Below, one piece after another: positions 28,975 to 37,808 of a stretch of DNA of 64,000 bases (the first letter of the stretch is position 1; each line of letters starts with the position of its first letter). A program made the position numbers and the translations under genes. This stretch comes from Deltaproteobacteria bacterium (GTDB lineage: Bacteria > Myxococcota > Kuafuiibacteriia > Kuafuiibacteriales > Kuafuiibacteriaceae), in contig JADJPE010000005.1 in NCBI GenBank assembly GCA_016713425.1, positions 4,996,501 to 5,060,500 of the forward strand. Reading direction: 5' to 3'. Below the pieces are notes generated by a model. It was not told the origin of the DNA. It ran no database searches and saw nothing but the letters and a program-made list of their open reading frames with translations.

Positions 28975-31284
28975 TTACCGGCGGGGGCGGGCGGCCGGCG
29001 AGGCCGGCACGACGATCGACGCCGTCGCCATGTTGCCTGCTTCGTCGACCACGCGCACTTGCAAGGTTCGGGGACCCGAGGTCGGCGCATGTTTCGATCC
29101 GAAGACCTTCGGGTCGAAGTCGAGCGCGAGGCGTTCCCGCTTCGCGTCGATGAGGCCGTCGGCGGCCGGGAACATCAGCCATGGGCTTCCATCCACCGCG
29201 AAGTCGGCGTCGCTGATCGGCGAGCTCGCGTCTCGTGCCTCGGCCTCGATGTGAAGCTTTCCGCTCGGCAGCCAGTTGGCCTTGAGCGTCTTGATGGTGG
29301 GGGGCTGGTTGTCGATCACGAACGGTTCGGAGATGTTCTCGTCCGTTCGCGCCAGCGAGGGTGGATTGGACGGGCGATCGGTGGCCCTCACTCGGCCTTG
29401 GAATCGGCCGTCCGGATAACTGCGGCTATCAAAGCTCACGAACGTATCCTCAATGTCGCGGGCGAGTGAGCGCCACTTTGGATTCGGACCCTTCAACTGA
29501 CGGATGTCGACCGAGAAGAGGAGGTCGTCGCGATTTGGGTCGCCCGCCGTCCATGCGATGGTCATGCTCCCGGGCCGAGTGCTCTGGCGAACACGGGAGC
29601 GCGACGCGCGCCCTTCTGGGGCTCGAAGGCTGTTGAGGACGCTCGTGTTCAAGGTGATGGTCTTGTCCTGTTCCTCTTCGGCTGGGAGCGCTTCGAGCTG
29701 CACGCCGCGCCGCAGGATGAACACTTCGCTGACTTCGGGGGCGACGTTGTGTCGAACGACCGACGCATGAAGTGACTTGAGAATCGGCGCTCTCTCGCCG
29801 GCCGATGCATGGAGAACCGCCTGGAGCTGGACGTATCGTCCGGGCGTCACGTCTACGTCGGCGCCGTCCGGATCGGTGACGGCCTTCGACCACGCGCTCC
29901 AGGTCTTGTCGTGCTCGCGCGTATTCCCGCTCCGAATGGAAAGCTCGATCTTCGAGCCGCGAGGAAGGTCTGCGTCGAACCATATTCGCCCGATCCGGGA
30001 AAGGCGGGCGAGGTCCTGCTCTTCGCTGATGTACACCGATTGGCTGCGAAAACCTGGTCCAACACGGAGCACGCGACCGGCGGGCGAGGTCGCGAGGATG
30101 ATCGCGTCCGACTTCGAGTCGATGAGCACCGCGCTGATCACGGGTGCGTCGACGCGCGCGATCAAACGCAGACGATCGCGGTTCTTCGGGTCGACGGCGT
30201 ACAGTCGTCCTCGATCTGTGCGGCGCGTCGCGGTCGCGATGTAGAGCAGGTTCTTCCTGCCGTCGAACGCAAGACCCATGGCGCCTTCCCGCTGCGAATT
30301 CCACAAGACATCCACGCGGCCATTCGGAGCAATGCGGACGACTTCGCTTCCCTTGATGGGAAACGGTTCATCGGTCTCGGTGTCACCCTTCACGGGGCCG
30401 ATCATCCGCTCCGGTTGGAGCGCATCCGGTTTCGATTCGGTGACGAAGGACGCGTAGAGGTCGCCGGTCTTGGTATCCACGGCAAACGACGTCACTTCAT
30501 CCATCGAGGAGTCGTAGAGCGCATAGGTCTCATCGCCGGTGATCTGATAGACGATGCCCTTCTGGCCACCGCCCGCGATGAGGCCACGCGTGGGGTGCTG
30601 AATCAGCGCCCGGACGTGGGTTTCGCCAGGATCGAAGATGACCTTCGAACGTCCTTCCGGTGAGACGCGATGAATCTGGCCAGGCTCGCCCGTTGCGACG
30701 AGGAGCGCCGTATGGTCGGCGAGCATGGCCCAAACATACTTGGCGCCGGCATTGAAAAACGGGCGTGCGACGCCGTCCGTGAGGACCTTCACGGTTCCGC
30801 TTGGGCTCGTCGCGGCGAAGAGCCGCCCGCGCGCGATCGCGAGCGCAGAAAACATCAGCTTTTCTTCGGCATCGAGCGCCTTCGTCGTTCCGTTGGGGAG
30901 GATCTGATGGATCCCGCCGCCGACCGTTCCGGCAAAGAGCGTTCCCTGTTCGTTCGCCACCATCGAAGAGACGGGATAGTCGGCGAGCTTGGCTAGATCC
31001 GAGGTTTCAAAGCCCATGCTGATCTGTCCGCGCGCATCCACGCTCGTGCTCAGCGGGTCGCCGGCAAAGACTTCCTTGGGCCCCTGAATGGAAAGCTCGC
31101 GGGTTGGTTCGGCGAGAAGAGGGCGAGGCAGCATGTAAACAGCCATCGCGAGGACGAACGCCGGCGCGAAGACCAACGCCGGCGCGAGGACGAACGTCGG
31201 CGCGAGAGAGGGCGCTCGGGCAGGAGGCAGGCCGGGCTTCATGACACGAGGACCAGAGGGTGCATTCAACTGCGTCTTGAACAT
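28975..31284 (-). CDS. Secreted beta-propeller protein
   Basis: 769 aa from ATG 31284 (MFKTQL, with AAGAAAG upstream). The signal peptide contains a repeated (Ala-Pro/Leu-Val-Phe) pattern from 18 bp-like DNA repeats at about 31146-31206. The mature part has about six repeats of the form S-S-M-V-A-N-E-Q-G-T-L-F-A-G-T (then LFAATSPSG, LLVATGEPGQI, GLIAGGGQKGIVYQI, DLYASFVTES, LLYIATATRR), as in propeller folds. A C-terminal Ig/fibronectin-like region follows (NRDDLLFSVDIRQLKG; LKANWLPSGKLHIEAEARD). It starts 13 bp after the S55 peptidase gene stop, so the two are an operon. No catalytic residues are evident; it is probably an envelope binding or sensor protein. Confidence 0.8.
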   Translation of the reverse strand: MFKTQLNAPSGPRVMKPGLPPARAPSLAPTFVLAPALVFAPAFVLAMAVYMLPRPLLAEPTRELSIQGPKEVFAGDPLSTSVDARGQISMGFETSDLAKLADYPVSSMVANEQGTLFAGTVGGGIHQILPNGTTKALDAEEKLMFSALAIARGRLFAATSPSGTVKVLTDGVARPFFNAGAKYVWAMLADHTALLVATGEPGQIHRVSPEGRSKVIFDPGETHVRALIQHPTRGLIAGGGQKGIVYQITGDETYALYDSSMDEVTSFAVDTKTGDLYASFVTESKPDALQPERMIGPVKGDTETDEPFPIKGSEVVRIAPNGRVDVLWNSQREGAMGLAFDGRKNLLYIATATRRTDRGRLYAVDPKNRDRLRLIARVDAPVISAVLIDSKSDAIILATSPAGRVLRVGPGFRSQSVYISEEQDLARLSRIGRIWFDADLPRGSKIELSIRSGNTREHDKTWSAWSKAVTDPDGADVDVTPGRYVQLQAVLHASAGERAPILKSLHASVVRHNVAPEVSEVFILRRGVQLEALPAEEEQDKTITLNTSVLNSLRAPEGRASRSRVRQSTRPGSMTIAWTAGDPNRDDLLFSVDIRQLKGPNPKWRSLARDIEDTFVSFDSRSYPDGRFQGRVRATDRPSNPPSLARTDENISEPFVIDNQPPTIKTLKANWLPSGKLHIEAEARDASSPISDADFAVDGSPWLMFPAADGLIDAKRERLALDFDPKVFGSKHAPTSGPRTLQVRVVDEAGNMATASIVVPASPAARPRR

Positions 31285-31297
31285 CGAGCATTCTTTC

Positions 31298-33343
31298 TTA
31301 TCGCAGGACGTGGATTTGAAGGGATGTGCCGCCGACGATGACGCCGGGGAGCGGCACCTCAATCGTTGGTCCGAAGGCTTCTGTCATCATTTGGCTTTGT
31401 GTGGGTGCGGCTTCGGCGACGACGATGCGCTGTGAGACGGGGAGCGACGAGAAGAACTCGTCTTGGGTGCGAAGTCCAGGGCGAGGCACGTAGACGCGTG
31501 CATAAAGCGCGCGCGCGGGACGGCGGTCGGCGAGGACGCCGAGTATGCCGTCGAGGGTCGTGGGGACGGGTTCCCCGCCGATGGCTGCTTCACGTCGATC
31601 AAGTTCCACGCCGCCTCCGACGTAGACTTCTACATGGCCGACGACGTCTTCGGGAACCAAGAGCTCGAGCGGCACGGTGAAGGTATTCGGATCGCGATGA
31701 CGCCTAAGCCGGGCCGTGAGGCGGAGCTTTTCGCCCGCGTGAATCACGGTCCGGTCGGCGATGACACGCTCCAGACTCGCGAACTCGACGTTGGGGGTGA
31801 CCTCGAAGCTCGTCTCGATCGCGCGGACATGCGCCGCATCGAACGGGTTGTTGACGATGATGCTCAGGATCGTCGAAAGGTCGCGGGCTGGGAAGTCGGC
31901 GACCACCGTCGGTGAGGTCCCGGCGTAGCGATCACGGATCTCGAGGGTTCGATCGCCGACCTGAATGCGCGCCAGCATGTCGATCGTGCCTCCGGCTTCG
32001 TATTCGAGTCGTCGCGCGAGGGCAGAGGAGAAGACGGACTCACTCAATACGGGGAGCCAAAACGGACTGTCGACGATCTCGACCTCCGTGCGCTTTGGTT
32101 GCGCCTCTCGGCCACGGTCCGTCACGGAGACCTTCGTCGGGACCATCGGCGCTGCTTGCCCCACTCGACCTGCGATGGCGCTCATGCGGTCGTCCAAGAT
32201 CGATCCGACCTCGAGCGAAGCAATGCCTTGTTTGTAGGAGCCGGCCGGCGTGGCGAGCGTGTTGAGAATGCCTACCGTGGCCATGGGAAACTGGACACGC
32301 CCATGACCAAGGAACGGGTGCCCAAAGGCCAACACGCGATCGTCTTCGACCATGGTCACTGTGCCGACGGCCGCCACCAAGATATCCCCCCGCACGAGCA
32401 GGGCTGCGATGGGCGCACCGGGCGCGATCGGGGCAGCACGCACGCCGGCGGTGAAGGAAGGTCCGTTGGACGCCAGGGTTCGAGGTGTCTCGTTCTTCGC
32501 GGAACCGGAGAAGCCAACGGCGCCGGGCGTGGGTTCGAGGCCCCGGCTCGCGAGCGCTTCAACGAGGGATGCTCGGGCATGGTCGTCGAGGCCACCGATC
32601 ATGATGGGCGTGTCGATGGGGCGCATGCCTTCCGGGGAAGCGAAGGACGCATCCGCCGTCGTGCGCGCCGGATACGGGGGGGCCGTCAGATTCGGTGCGG
32701 GTAAGGGGCGATGCGTCTTCGCATTCGCAGGCGCGAGCTGCGCGGTTCGCTGTCTGAAGCGGGTCAGAAGCGCTCGGCTGTCGGCCATGCGCTCGCCCTC
32801 GGGGCGTGGCAAGGCCTCGATGTCGAGCATGGACTGGATCGGGGTGATGCCCGCGATCGGCTCCTTGGCGAAGACGCCAAAGCGATAGGCCACGGCGCCG
32901 AGGAGCTTGCCGTCTATGAAGACGGGGCTGCCGCTCATGCCGGATATGACGCCCGTGAAGTCGATCTCGGGTCCGGTGAGCCGAGCCAAGATGACATCGC
33001 GACCAGGTCCCAACATGCCCCGCATGATGCCCAGGATTTCCACGCCAAAAGGGACGAGGCGATCCTCCTCGAAGACGGTGTAGCCGATGCCGCGGTCCCC
33101 TCGCTGCACCTTGTCAAATGGGTAGAGTTTGGCCCTGGACGTGACGGGAAAGCCGTCCCGGAATTGGATCTTCTGGGCGGCTCGGGCGAGATCTTGCGAG
33201 GCGGGGGCGAGATCGTGGGGTGGAGCCAGAACCTCATCCCGCGGGCGTGTATCTTGGGCTCGCCCAAGCTCGGTGTGGGTGAGCATCGTCATGAACGTCA
33301 CGGCGACGGACAAGGTGCCCTTCAAGTGTGCGGCGCTCGGCAT
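31298..33343 (-). CDS. SpoIVB-type peptidase (family S55)
   Basis: 681 aa. After an N-terminal signal-like segment, the S55 domain starts around residue 70 (GDRGIGYTVFEEDRLVPFGVEILG). The catalytic Ser is in SGMSGSPVFIDGKLLGAVAY. Further PDZ-like and beta-rich regions follow to about 500, then a C-terminal domain with Ig-like features. Bacillus SpoIVB is a signalling serine peptidase that cleaves the regulator of an intramembrane protease during sporulation; long S55 proteins also occur in myxobacteria. A role in envelope signalling is inferred. It forms an operon with the propeller gene downstream and is divergent from the biotinyl-domain gene. Confidence 0.85.
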   Translation of the reverse strand: MPSAAHLKGTLSVAVTFMTMLTHTELGRAQDTRPRDEVLAPPHDLAPASQDLARAAQKIQFRDGFPVTSRAKLYPFDKVQRGDRGIGYTVFEEDRLVPFGVEILGIMRGMLGPGRDVILARLTGPEIDFTGVISGMSGSPVFIDGKLLGAVAYRFGVFAKEPIAGITPIQSMLDIEALPRPEGERMADSRALLTRFRQRTAQLAPANAKTHRPLPAPNLTAPPYPARTTADASFASPEGMRPIDTPIMIGGLDDHARASLVEALASRGLEPTPGAVGFSGSAKNETPRTLASNGPSFTAGVRAAPIAPGAPIAALLVRGDILVAAVGTVTMVEDDRVLAFGHPFLGHGRVQFPMATVGILNTLATPAGSYKQGIASLEVGSILDDRMSAIAGRVGQAAPMVPTKVSVTDRGREAQPKRTEVEIVDSPFWLPVLSESVFSSALARRLEYEAGGTIDMLARIQVGDRTLEIRDRYAGTSPTVVADFPARDLSTILSIIVNNPFDAAHVRAIETSFEVTPNVEFASLERVIADRTVIHAGEKLRLTARLRRHRDPNTFTVPLELLVPEDVVGHVEVYVGGGVELDRREAAIGGEPVPTTLDGILGVLADRRPARALYARVYVPRPGLRTQDEFFSSLPVSQRIVVAEAAPTQSQMMTEAFGPTIEVPLPGVIVGGTSLQIHVLR

Positions 33344-33457
33344 GCGTTTCGAGGCTCACCGTACTCTGCCCGACCACGTACGTCCAAGCGTGAGGCCAAC
33401 GTTCTCGTTCTTTGCGGCTCGGAAGCCTTGACGTCCGGGCGACGGTGGAGGACATCC

Positions 33458-33688
33458 ATGCGAGGAGTTCCCAGGATGTCTGAGATTTGCGCCCACATCA
33501 CGGGCACGGTGTGGAAGGTCGAAGTCAAGGTTGGCGACAAGGTCGACGTGGGTGACGTGGTCGCAGTGTTGGAGTCGATGAAGATGGAGATGCCGCTCGA
33601 GGCTGAGGTTGGCGGCGTCGTGACCGAAATTCGCGTCGGCGAGGGCCAGGCCATCTCGGAAGGCGACGTGCTCGCTGTGGTTGAATGA
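33458..33688 (+). CDS. Stand-alone biotin/lipoyl attachment domain (BCCP-like)
   Basis: 76 aa from ATG 33458 (MRGVPR, GGAGG at 33447-33451) or 70 aa from ATG 33476. It is a single biotinyl domain: GTVWKVEVKVGDKVDVGDVV, the biotin Lys in ESMKMEMP, then GGVVTEIRVGEGQAISEGD. Such domains carry biotin for acyl-CoA or oxaloacetate/methylmalonyl carboxyl transfer. No biotin carboxylase or carboxyltransferase gene is adjacent, so its partner enzyme is encoded elsewhere. It ends just before the receiver-protein gene. Confidence 0.9.
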   Translation: MRGVPRMSEICAHITGTVWKVEVKVGDKVDVGDVVAVLESMKMEMPLEAEVGGVVTEIRVGEGQAISEGDVLAVVE

Positions 33689-33695
33689 TCGCTTC

Positions 33696-35360
33696 ATGAA
33701 GCAGCGGGGACAGGATCCCGAGAGATGGGATGACAAGAGCATCACCGAGACCGAGACCGACGCTGAGGTCGAGTCGACCTCCGGCTTCGAGTTCGAGTTC
33801 GAGGGCGGGGTGCGCCCCGAAGGCGGCGTCGAGTCCGTCGGGCAGATTGCCCAGGATCTGTTCAAAGATGGCCTGATCGTGGCGTCTTCACCTGTTCGTT
33901 CGGGCTTGTATGAGCACGCCGCCGGGACGCCTGTGCCTTCGTCCCTGATATCCGATCTACTCAGCGAGCCGCTCGAAGACGCACCGACCTGCATTGACGC
34001 CGGGCCCCGCGCCCAAGTGCCTGGCCAGGACGAAATGGGCTGGCCGATTGAGCTCGAGGCCGAGGATGAGGATGAGGCGAACGCTGAGCCTCAGGCTGGG
34101 CTGGAACGCGGTCGAGTTCTGCTGGTGTCGGAACGTACAGAGGCACTCGCCCCGCACAAGGTTCGTCTGGAGACGCGGGGGTATCGCGGTCAGATCGCTC
34201 GACCTGAGACCGGCCGGAGCCTTCTGCATCAGGACGCGTTCGATGCGGTGGTGATCGACCTCTCGCCTGAGCGTGTACGCTTCGATGGCGGCGCCTCGTT
34301 CGTTGCACAGCTCGGGGCGACCGATGTCCCGATCGTGGTCACCTCGGCATCGCCGATCGCACTTGGCGTATTTCGGCGGGACGCGATCCGCGCGTTGATG
34401 AAGCCCTTCCTGCTTGGGGAATTGGTCTCGGCCATCGAAGAGGTCCGTGCCGAAGCGCGGCAACGCCGGAGGGATCTTGCAGGACTCTTCGACGCCGCGG
34501 ATGAGGGGACACCCGTTCCGCGGCCCGAGCATGGGACCGATGCGATCGACGGCATCGACGGCATCGATGGGATCGAGAGCATCGATGGGATTGAGAGCAT
34601 CGATGGGATTGCAGCTCTTCTGCCGGTGGCGTCTGCCCCTGCGACCCCGAAGTCCGGGGATCGGGGTGCGGAGCGAGGGATGGTGTCTGCAACCCTTATC
34701 GGCGCGGGGGCGTCATCCGCGCGCTCGGGGACCGTTCGCCGCTTGACGCGCGCGGGCGTGATCGAAGTCGAGCCTGGCGTCGGCTGGGTCGCGGGAACCG
34801 AGGTGACCGTCGACTTGACGCTGCCGGACGGTCGAGTGATGGACATCGGTGGGCGCGTCAAGACCTCCGGAAGTACGCTGATGATCATCGAGCTCACATT
34901 GGATGTGGATGAGTCTCGCTTCGTAGGACGTTTCATCGACGCGCTCGAGGCGGCACGACCCGTGGCGGCGGTTCGGATCTCCCAAGGCGCCCCCGTACAG
35001 CCGGTGGGTGTTTCGACGGTGAACGTCAGGGGCGATCTCGAGGTTCGGTGGGCGCTGATCCGCGATCGGCTCGACGATGATGCGGAACATCAGGCTTTCA
35101 TCCAGGTCTGCGTGAAGGAGAACCAGGTGGAATTTGCGGTGCGGCGATATCGAGAGCTGCGAGATGCGCACCCGGGCGACGATCGGATCGAAAAGTACCT
35201 GTCGCAGGTGGGAACCATCCTCGGATTCTTCGCGCTCCGGAAACAGGCGGTCGTCGACGACCGACCCGAGATGCCCACGAGCGTGAAGCTCATGCTCGGG
35301 GGGATTGCGTTTGTCTGCTTGCTCTTTGGTGTTCTGTGGCTGTTGGCGTCGAGGGGCTGA
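33696..35360 (+). CDS. Atypical receiver-domain protein with C-terminal membrane anchor
   Basis: 554 aa from ATG 33696 (an upstream TTG at 33681 overlaps the biotinyl gene). The N-terminal 130 residues are acidic and low-complexity. A receiver-like domain follows (GRVLLVSERTEAL ... AVVIDLSPE ... IVVTSASP ... ALMKPF). The phospho-acceptor Asp, the Thr/Ser and the Lys are present, but the usual acidic pair at the end of strand 1 is Ser-Glu. An Ile-Asp-Gly/Ile-Glu-Ser microsatellite linker (about 285-305) leads to a beta-rich, possibly PilZ-like domain (about 335-425), a helical part and one membrane segment at the extreme C-terminus (LMLGGIAFVCLLFGVLWLLA). It is therefore a tail-anchored cytoplasmic protein. 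Function unknown. Confidence 0.7.
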   Translation: MKQRGQDPERWDDKSITETETDAEVESTSGFEFEFEGGVRPEGGVESVGQIAQDLFKDGLIVASSPVRSGLYEHAAGTPVPSSLISDLLSEPLEDAPTCIDAGPRAQVPGQDEMGWPIELEAEDEDEANAEPQAGLERGRVLLVSERTEALAPHKVRLETRGYRGQIARPETGRSLLHQDAFDAVVIDLSPERVRFDGGASFVAQLGATDVPIVVTSASPIALGVFRRDAIRALMKPFLLGELVSAIEEVRAEARQRRRDLAGLFDAADEGTPVPRPEHGTDAIDGIDGIDGIESIDGIESIDGIAALLPVASAPATPKSGDRGAERGMVSATLIGAGASSARSGTVRRLTRAGVIEVEPGVGWVAGTEVTVDLTLPDGRVMDIGGRVKTSGSTLMIIELTLDVDESRFVGRFIDALEAARPVAAVRISQGAPVQPVGVSTVNVRGDLEVRWALIRDRLDDDAEHQAFIQVCVKENQVEFAVRRYRELRDAHPGDDRIEKYLSQVGTILGFFALRKQAVVDDRPEMPTSVKLMLGGIAFVCLLFGVLWLLASRG

Positions 35361-35374
35361 CGGTCGTCGCTCCC

Positions 35375-36502
35375 TCACACGCCGTTTGACGGAATGAGCT
35401 CGTCCAGATCGACGTAGAAGCGTCCGGACGCGTTGAAGGTGCCGAGCAGGATTCGACGCGCCGTATCGCAAGCCAGCGCAGCGCCCAGGGTCGTACCGGA
35501 GGCAAGCTGAGGCCATCCGGTGATCGACGCTCCGATTTCCGCGAACGACGTTGCCGCGCGCTTCGACATCGATTGGGCACCCAGAATTGAAACGACGAAC
35601 GGAACCTTCTCCTTAGGGGACAGGTTCTTGAGGGCATCGGACGGCGTGTCGCCGAGCAATCCATGAAGAATCGGACGATTGGTCTCGAGGTCGAAGCGCT
35701 CGACATCCAGGAGACCCCTGTCGTTCGTGTCCATCAATACCGGGATCTTTTTATCGCGTGCGAGCTCTCGAGCGCGAATCTTGGTGTAGAGGTCGTCGCA
35801 TTCCTCGATGAGGAGATCCAACGTCTCTTCGTCCGTTCCGAGAAAGGTCTCCTGCATTTCGTCATCAAACCCACGAGGGAAGATCTGAACCGAAGCGAAG
35901 GGATCGATCTCGAAGATTCGGCGCGCCGTCATGACCGCCTTGTTCACGCCTTGGTCGCACACTGAGCCTGAAATGCGGTTCAGGTTGGCGAGCGAGAGGG
36001 TGTCGAAATCCGCGAGCCGAAAGCAGCCGCCGACGCCCTCCTGGGCCATCGTCAACGCAATGGATTGCCCGACGGAGAGGCCGATGATTCCGACCTTGGC
36101 GCGTGCGAGTCGCGCTTGTTCTTCGGGAAAGATCTTGTATCGATTTCGGCTCAAGCGAACTTCACCGAACTCGCGCTCGTCGAGTACATGAACGACGCAT
36201 CGGCGCCACGGATAGAAAACCCAAACGCCTTCCTTCTCGGGCGACCTGCCTTCGAGCCAGGACTTCGCAGCCTCTTCGGTTTCCTGCTCAGTGAGTTGGT
36301 GTTTCGGGTTTCGAATCGTGACGAGTTCCTTGAGCTGTTCAAGGAAGGCGTCCACGCGGACCAATGGTTGAACCTCGCGACAGAGGTCTCCCCATTTGAT
36401 CTCGTCCTCCTTGTTCTTCAGTCGAAAGCGCGCTGGTTCCCAAGATGTCTTGTCGGGTGTCAAATGCTCAATGGATGCATGAAGCTGGGCTTCCGGGCTC
36501 AT
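35375..36502 (-). CDS. ThiF/E1-like adenylyltransferase family protein
   Basis: 375 aa. The N-terminal 120 residues are family-specific. The E1-like Rossmann domain follows: VGIIGLSVGQSIALTMAQEGVGG, then FRLADFDTLSLANLNR with the Asp and Arg of the ATP site, KAVMTARRIFEIDPF, and EECDDLYTKIRARELA where E1/ThiF proteins have D-x-x-x-x-R. I see no obvious C-x-x-C zinc pairs. Proteins joining a ThiF domain to a nitroreductase domain are known in actinobacteria (the Rv1355c type); here the two halves are separate neighbouring genes, with the nitroreductase-like gene upstream on the same strand (36541-37647). The reaction and substrate are unknown. Confidence 0.8.
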   Translation of the reverse strand: MSPEAQLHASIEHLTPDKTSWEPARFRLKNKEDEIKWGDLCREVQPLVRVDAFLEQLKELVTIRNPKHQLTEQETEEAAKSWLEGRSPEKEGVWVFYPWRRCVVHVLDEREFGEVRLSRNRYKIFPEEQARLARAKVGIIGLSVGQSIALTMAQEGVGGCFRLADFDTLSLANLNRISGSVCDQGVNKAVMTARRIFEIDPFASVQIFPRGFDDEMQETFLGTDEETLDLLIEECDDLYTKIRARELARDKKIPVLMDTNDRGLLDVERFDLETNRPILHGLLGDTPSDALKNLSPKEKVPFVVSILGAQSMSKRAATSFAEIGASITGWPQLASGTTLGAALACDTARRILLGTFNASGRFYVDLDELIPSNGV

Positions 36503-36540
36503 GCGGGCCGCATATCATAAATGGCGAGCACGGGCGCATG

Positions 36541-37647
36541 TTACAACTCGACCCGCGTCGAGAACTGCTTTGACGGGATTCGAAAGCTTTCGACGGACGG
36601 CGCTTTTGCCTTCGACAAGCGAAAGATGAAGCACGGGAAAAGCGCTTCGGATATCTGGTAGAGATGTCTCATCTCAGCGCCCAAACTCAAGATTTCTCTC
36701 CGCTCCTCATCGGAAAGACCTTCTCCTTTGAACGCATCGGCGCGGAGCAGTAAGTAGGGGAACACCGTCCATGGCTGAACGCCCAGGCCGTCCTTTTCGG
36801 CCGTGAGCCATACCCGCTGCATGGCACGACCCGCATCGACCATCGCGCTGCGGGTCGGCGGATTCGGCATCGTCAGTGCGCATACGTGCCCACTCTGCGC
36901 GATTGGCCGAAGCGACATCTGCTCCGCCATGAAGCGAGGAACGGCCGTCTGAACAAAGGTGAAGGACCGCATGAGCTTCAGCATGAAAACGGCGGGAGAC
37001 GGAAGCTCCAGTGATCGCACATCGACGCCATCGCCGGGATCTCTTGCCGACTCGGCCGACCAGCGGATCTCGTCAAACATCTGGTCATGGAGCCTTCGGT
37101 GAAAGAGACGGATTCTGTCCGAGCGGGCCAATATCTTTGCGATCTTGTTTCGGTCGGGATCGGCGCTTACGGTGAAGAGCTGAAAGCTCGGCCCAAGATC
37201 CGCGAGCGATGAACGCATGTCTTGAATGATCGACGATGGAATATCCTCGCCGTTGTGGGGATGTCGATTGGTTGCTCGCCGCTTGATGCTGGCCATGAGC
37301 GGATGAGGCTCTTGTCGTTCGATCCGCCGCGTCCAATCAAAGCGAACGCAAATCTTGTCGATGCTGTCCACGTTCCGAGTCGTTTGGTCGAACTCCAGGC
37401 CGAGGCTGTGAGCGCAAATACTCACATTCTCTGCGAAGGCGCCGATCGCCAACACCGACGCGTACCGGCCGACATCGATGAAACTGTCCGAACGGATCGG
37501 ATCAAGCGAAATTTCCAGTGACGACGGTGACGCGCGAACGCGCCAAGGCTGAATGTTCCCCCCAGATGGCGCTCTCGCGCCTGCATCAAGGAGCTGCTCG
37601 ATTTCGTGGTCAAGTAGCGTCACATCGCCTGAAGTATTCGTCGACAT
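36541..37647 (-). CDS. Nitroreductase-like protein paired with E1-like gene
   Basis: 368 aa from ATG 37647 (MSTNTS), fixed by AGGGGGAC just upstream. The N-terminal part reads like the FMN-binding start of the nitroreductase superfamily: LLDAGARAPSGGNIQPWRV. A second half contains the Arg/Asn-rich KRRATNRHPH and a late GRAMQRVWLTAEKDGLGVQPW, where nitroreductases have the quasi-conserved A-x-x-N-x-x-L-x-A-x-x-x-G-L-G. It is longer than simple nitroreductases (about 200 aa) and fits the double-domain form found fused to ThiF in the Rv1355c type. It lies 38 bp upstream of the ThiF-like gene, same strand. Base composition of this pair looks slightly less GC-rich than its neighbours. Confidence 0.75.
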   Translation of the reverse strand: MSTNTSGDVTLLDHEIEQLLDAGARAPSGGNIQPWRVRASPSSLEISLDPIRSDSFIDVGRYASVLAIGAFAENVSICAHSLGLEFDQTTRNVDSIDKICVRFDWTRRIERQEPHPLMASIKRRATNRHPHNGEDIPSSIIQDMRSSLADLGPSFQLFTVSADPDRNKIAKILARSDRIRLFHRRLHDQMFDEIRWSAESARDPGDGVDVRSLELPSPAVFMLKLMRSFTFVQTAVPRFMAEQMSLRPIAQSGHVCALTMPNPPTRSAMVDAGRAMQRVWLTAEKDGLGVQPWTVFPYLLLRADAFKGEGLSDEERREILSLGAEMRHLYQISEALFPCFIFRLSKAKAPSVESFRIPSKQFSTRVEL

Positions 37648-37808
37648 GAATGTCCCCCTGGGAACCGAGGTGTGGACCGGAGTATCAGCAATTTCTGAAT
37701 GTCCCATTTCCGGGGGGCATCGCTAGCATCAGGAGACCCTTCCTGTCGATCGCACGTCGGCGGACCGGGAGAACTCGAAGTCTTGAGCCAGAGGCGGTCA
37801 GCGAACAC

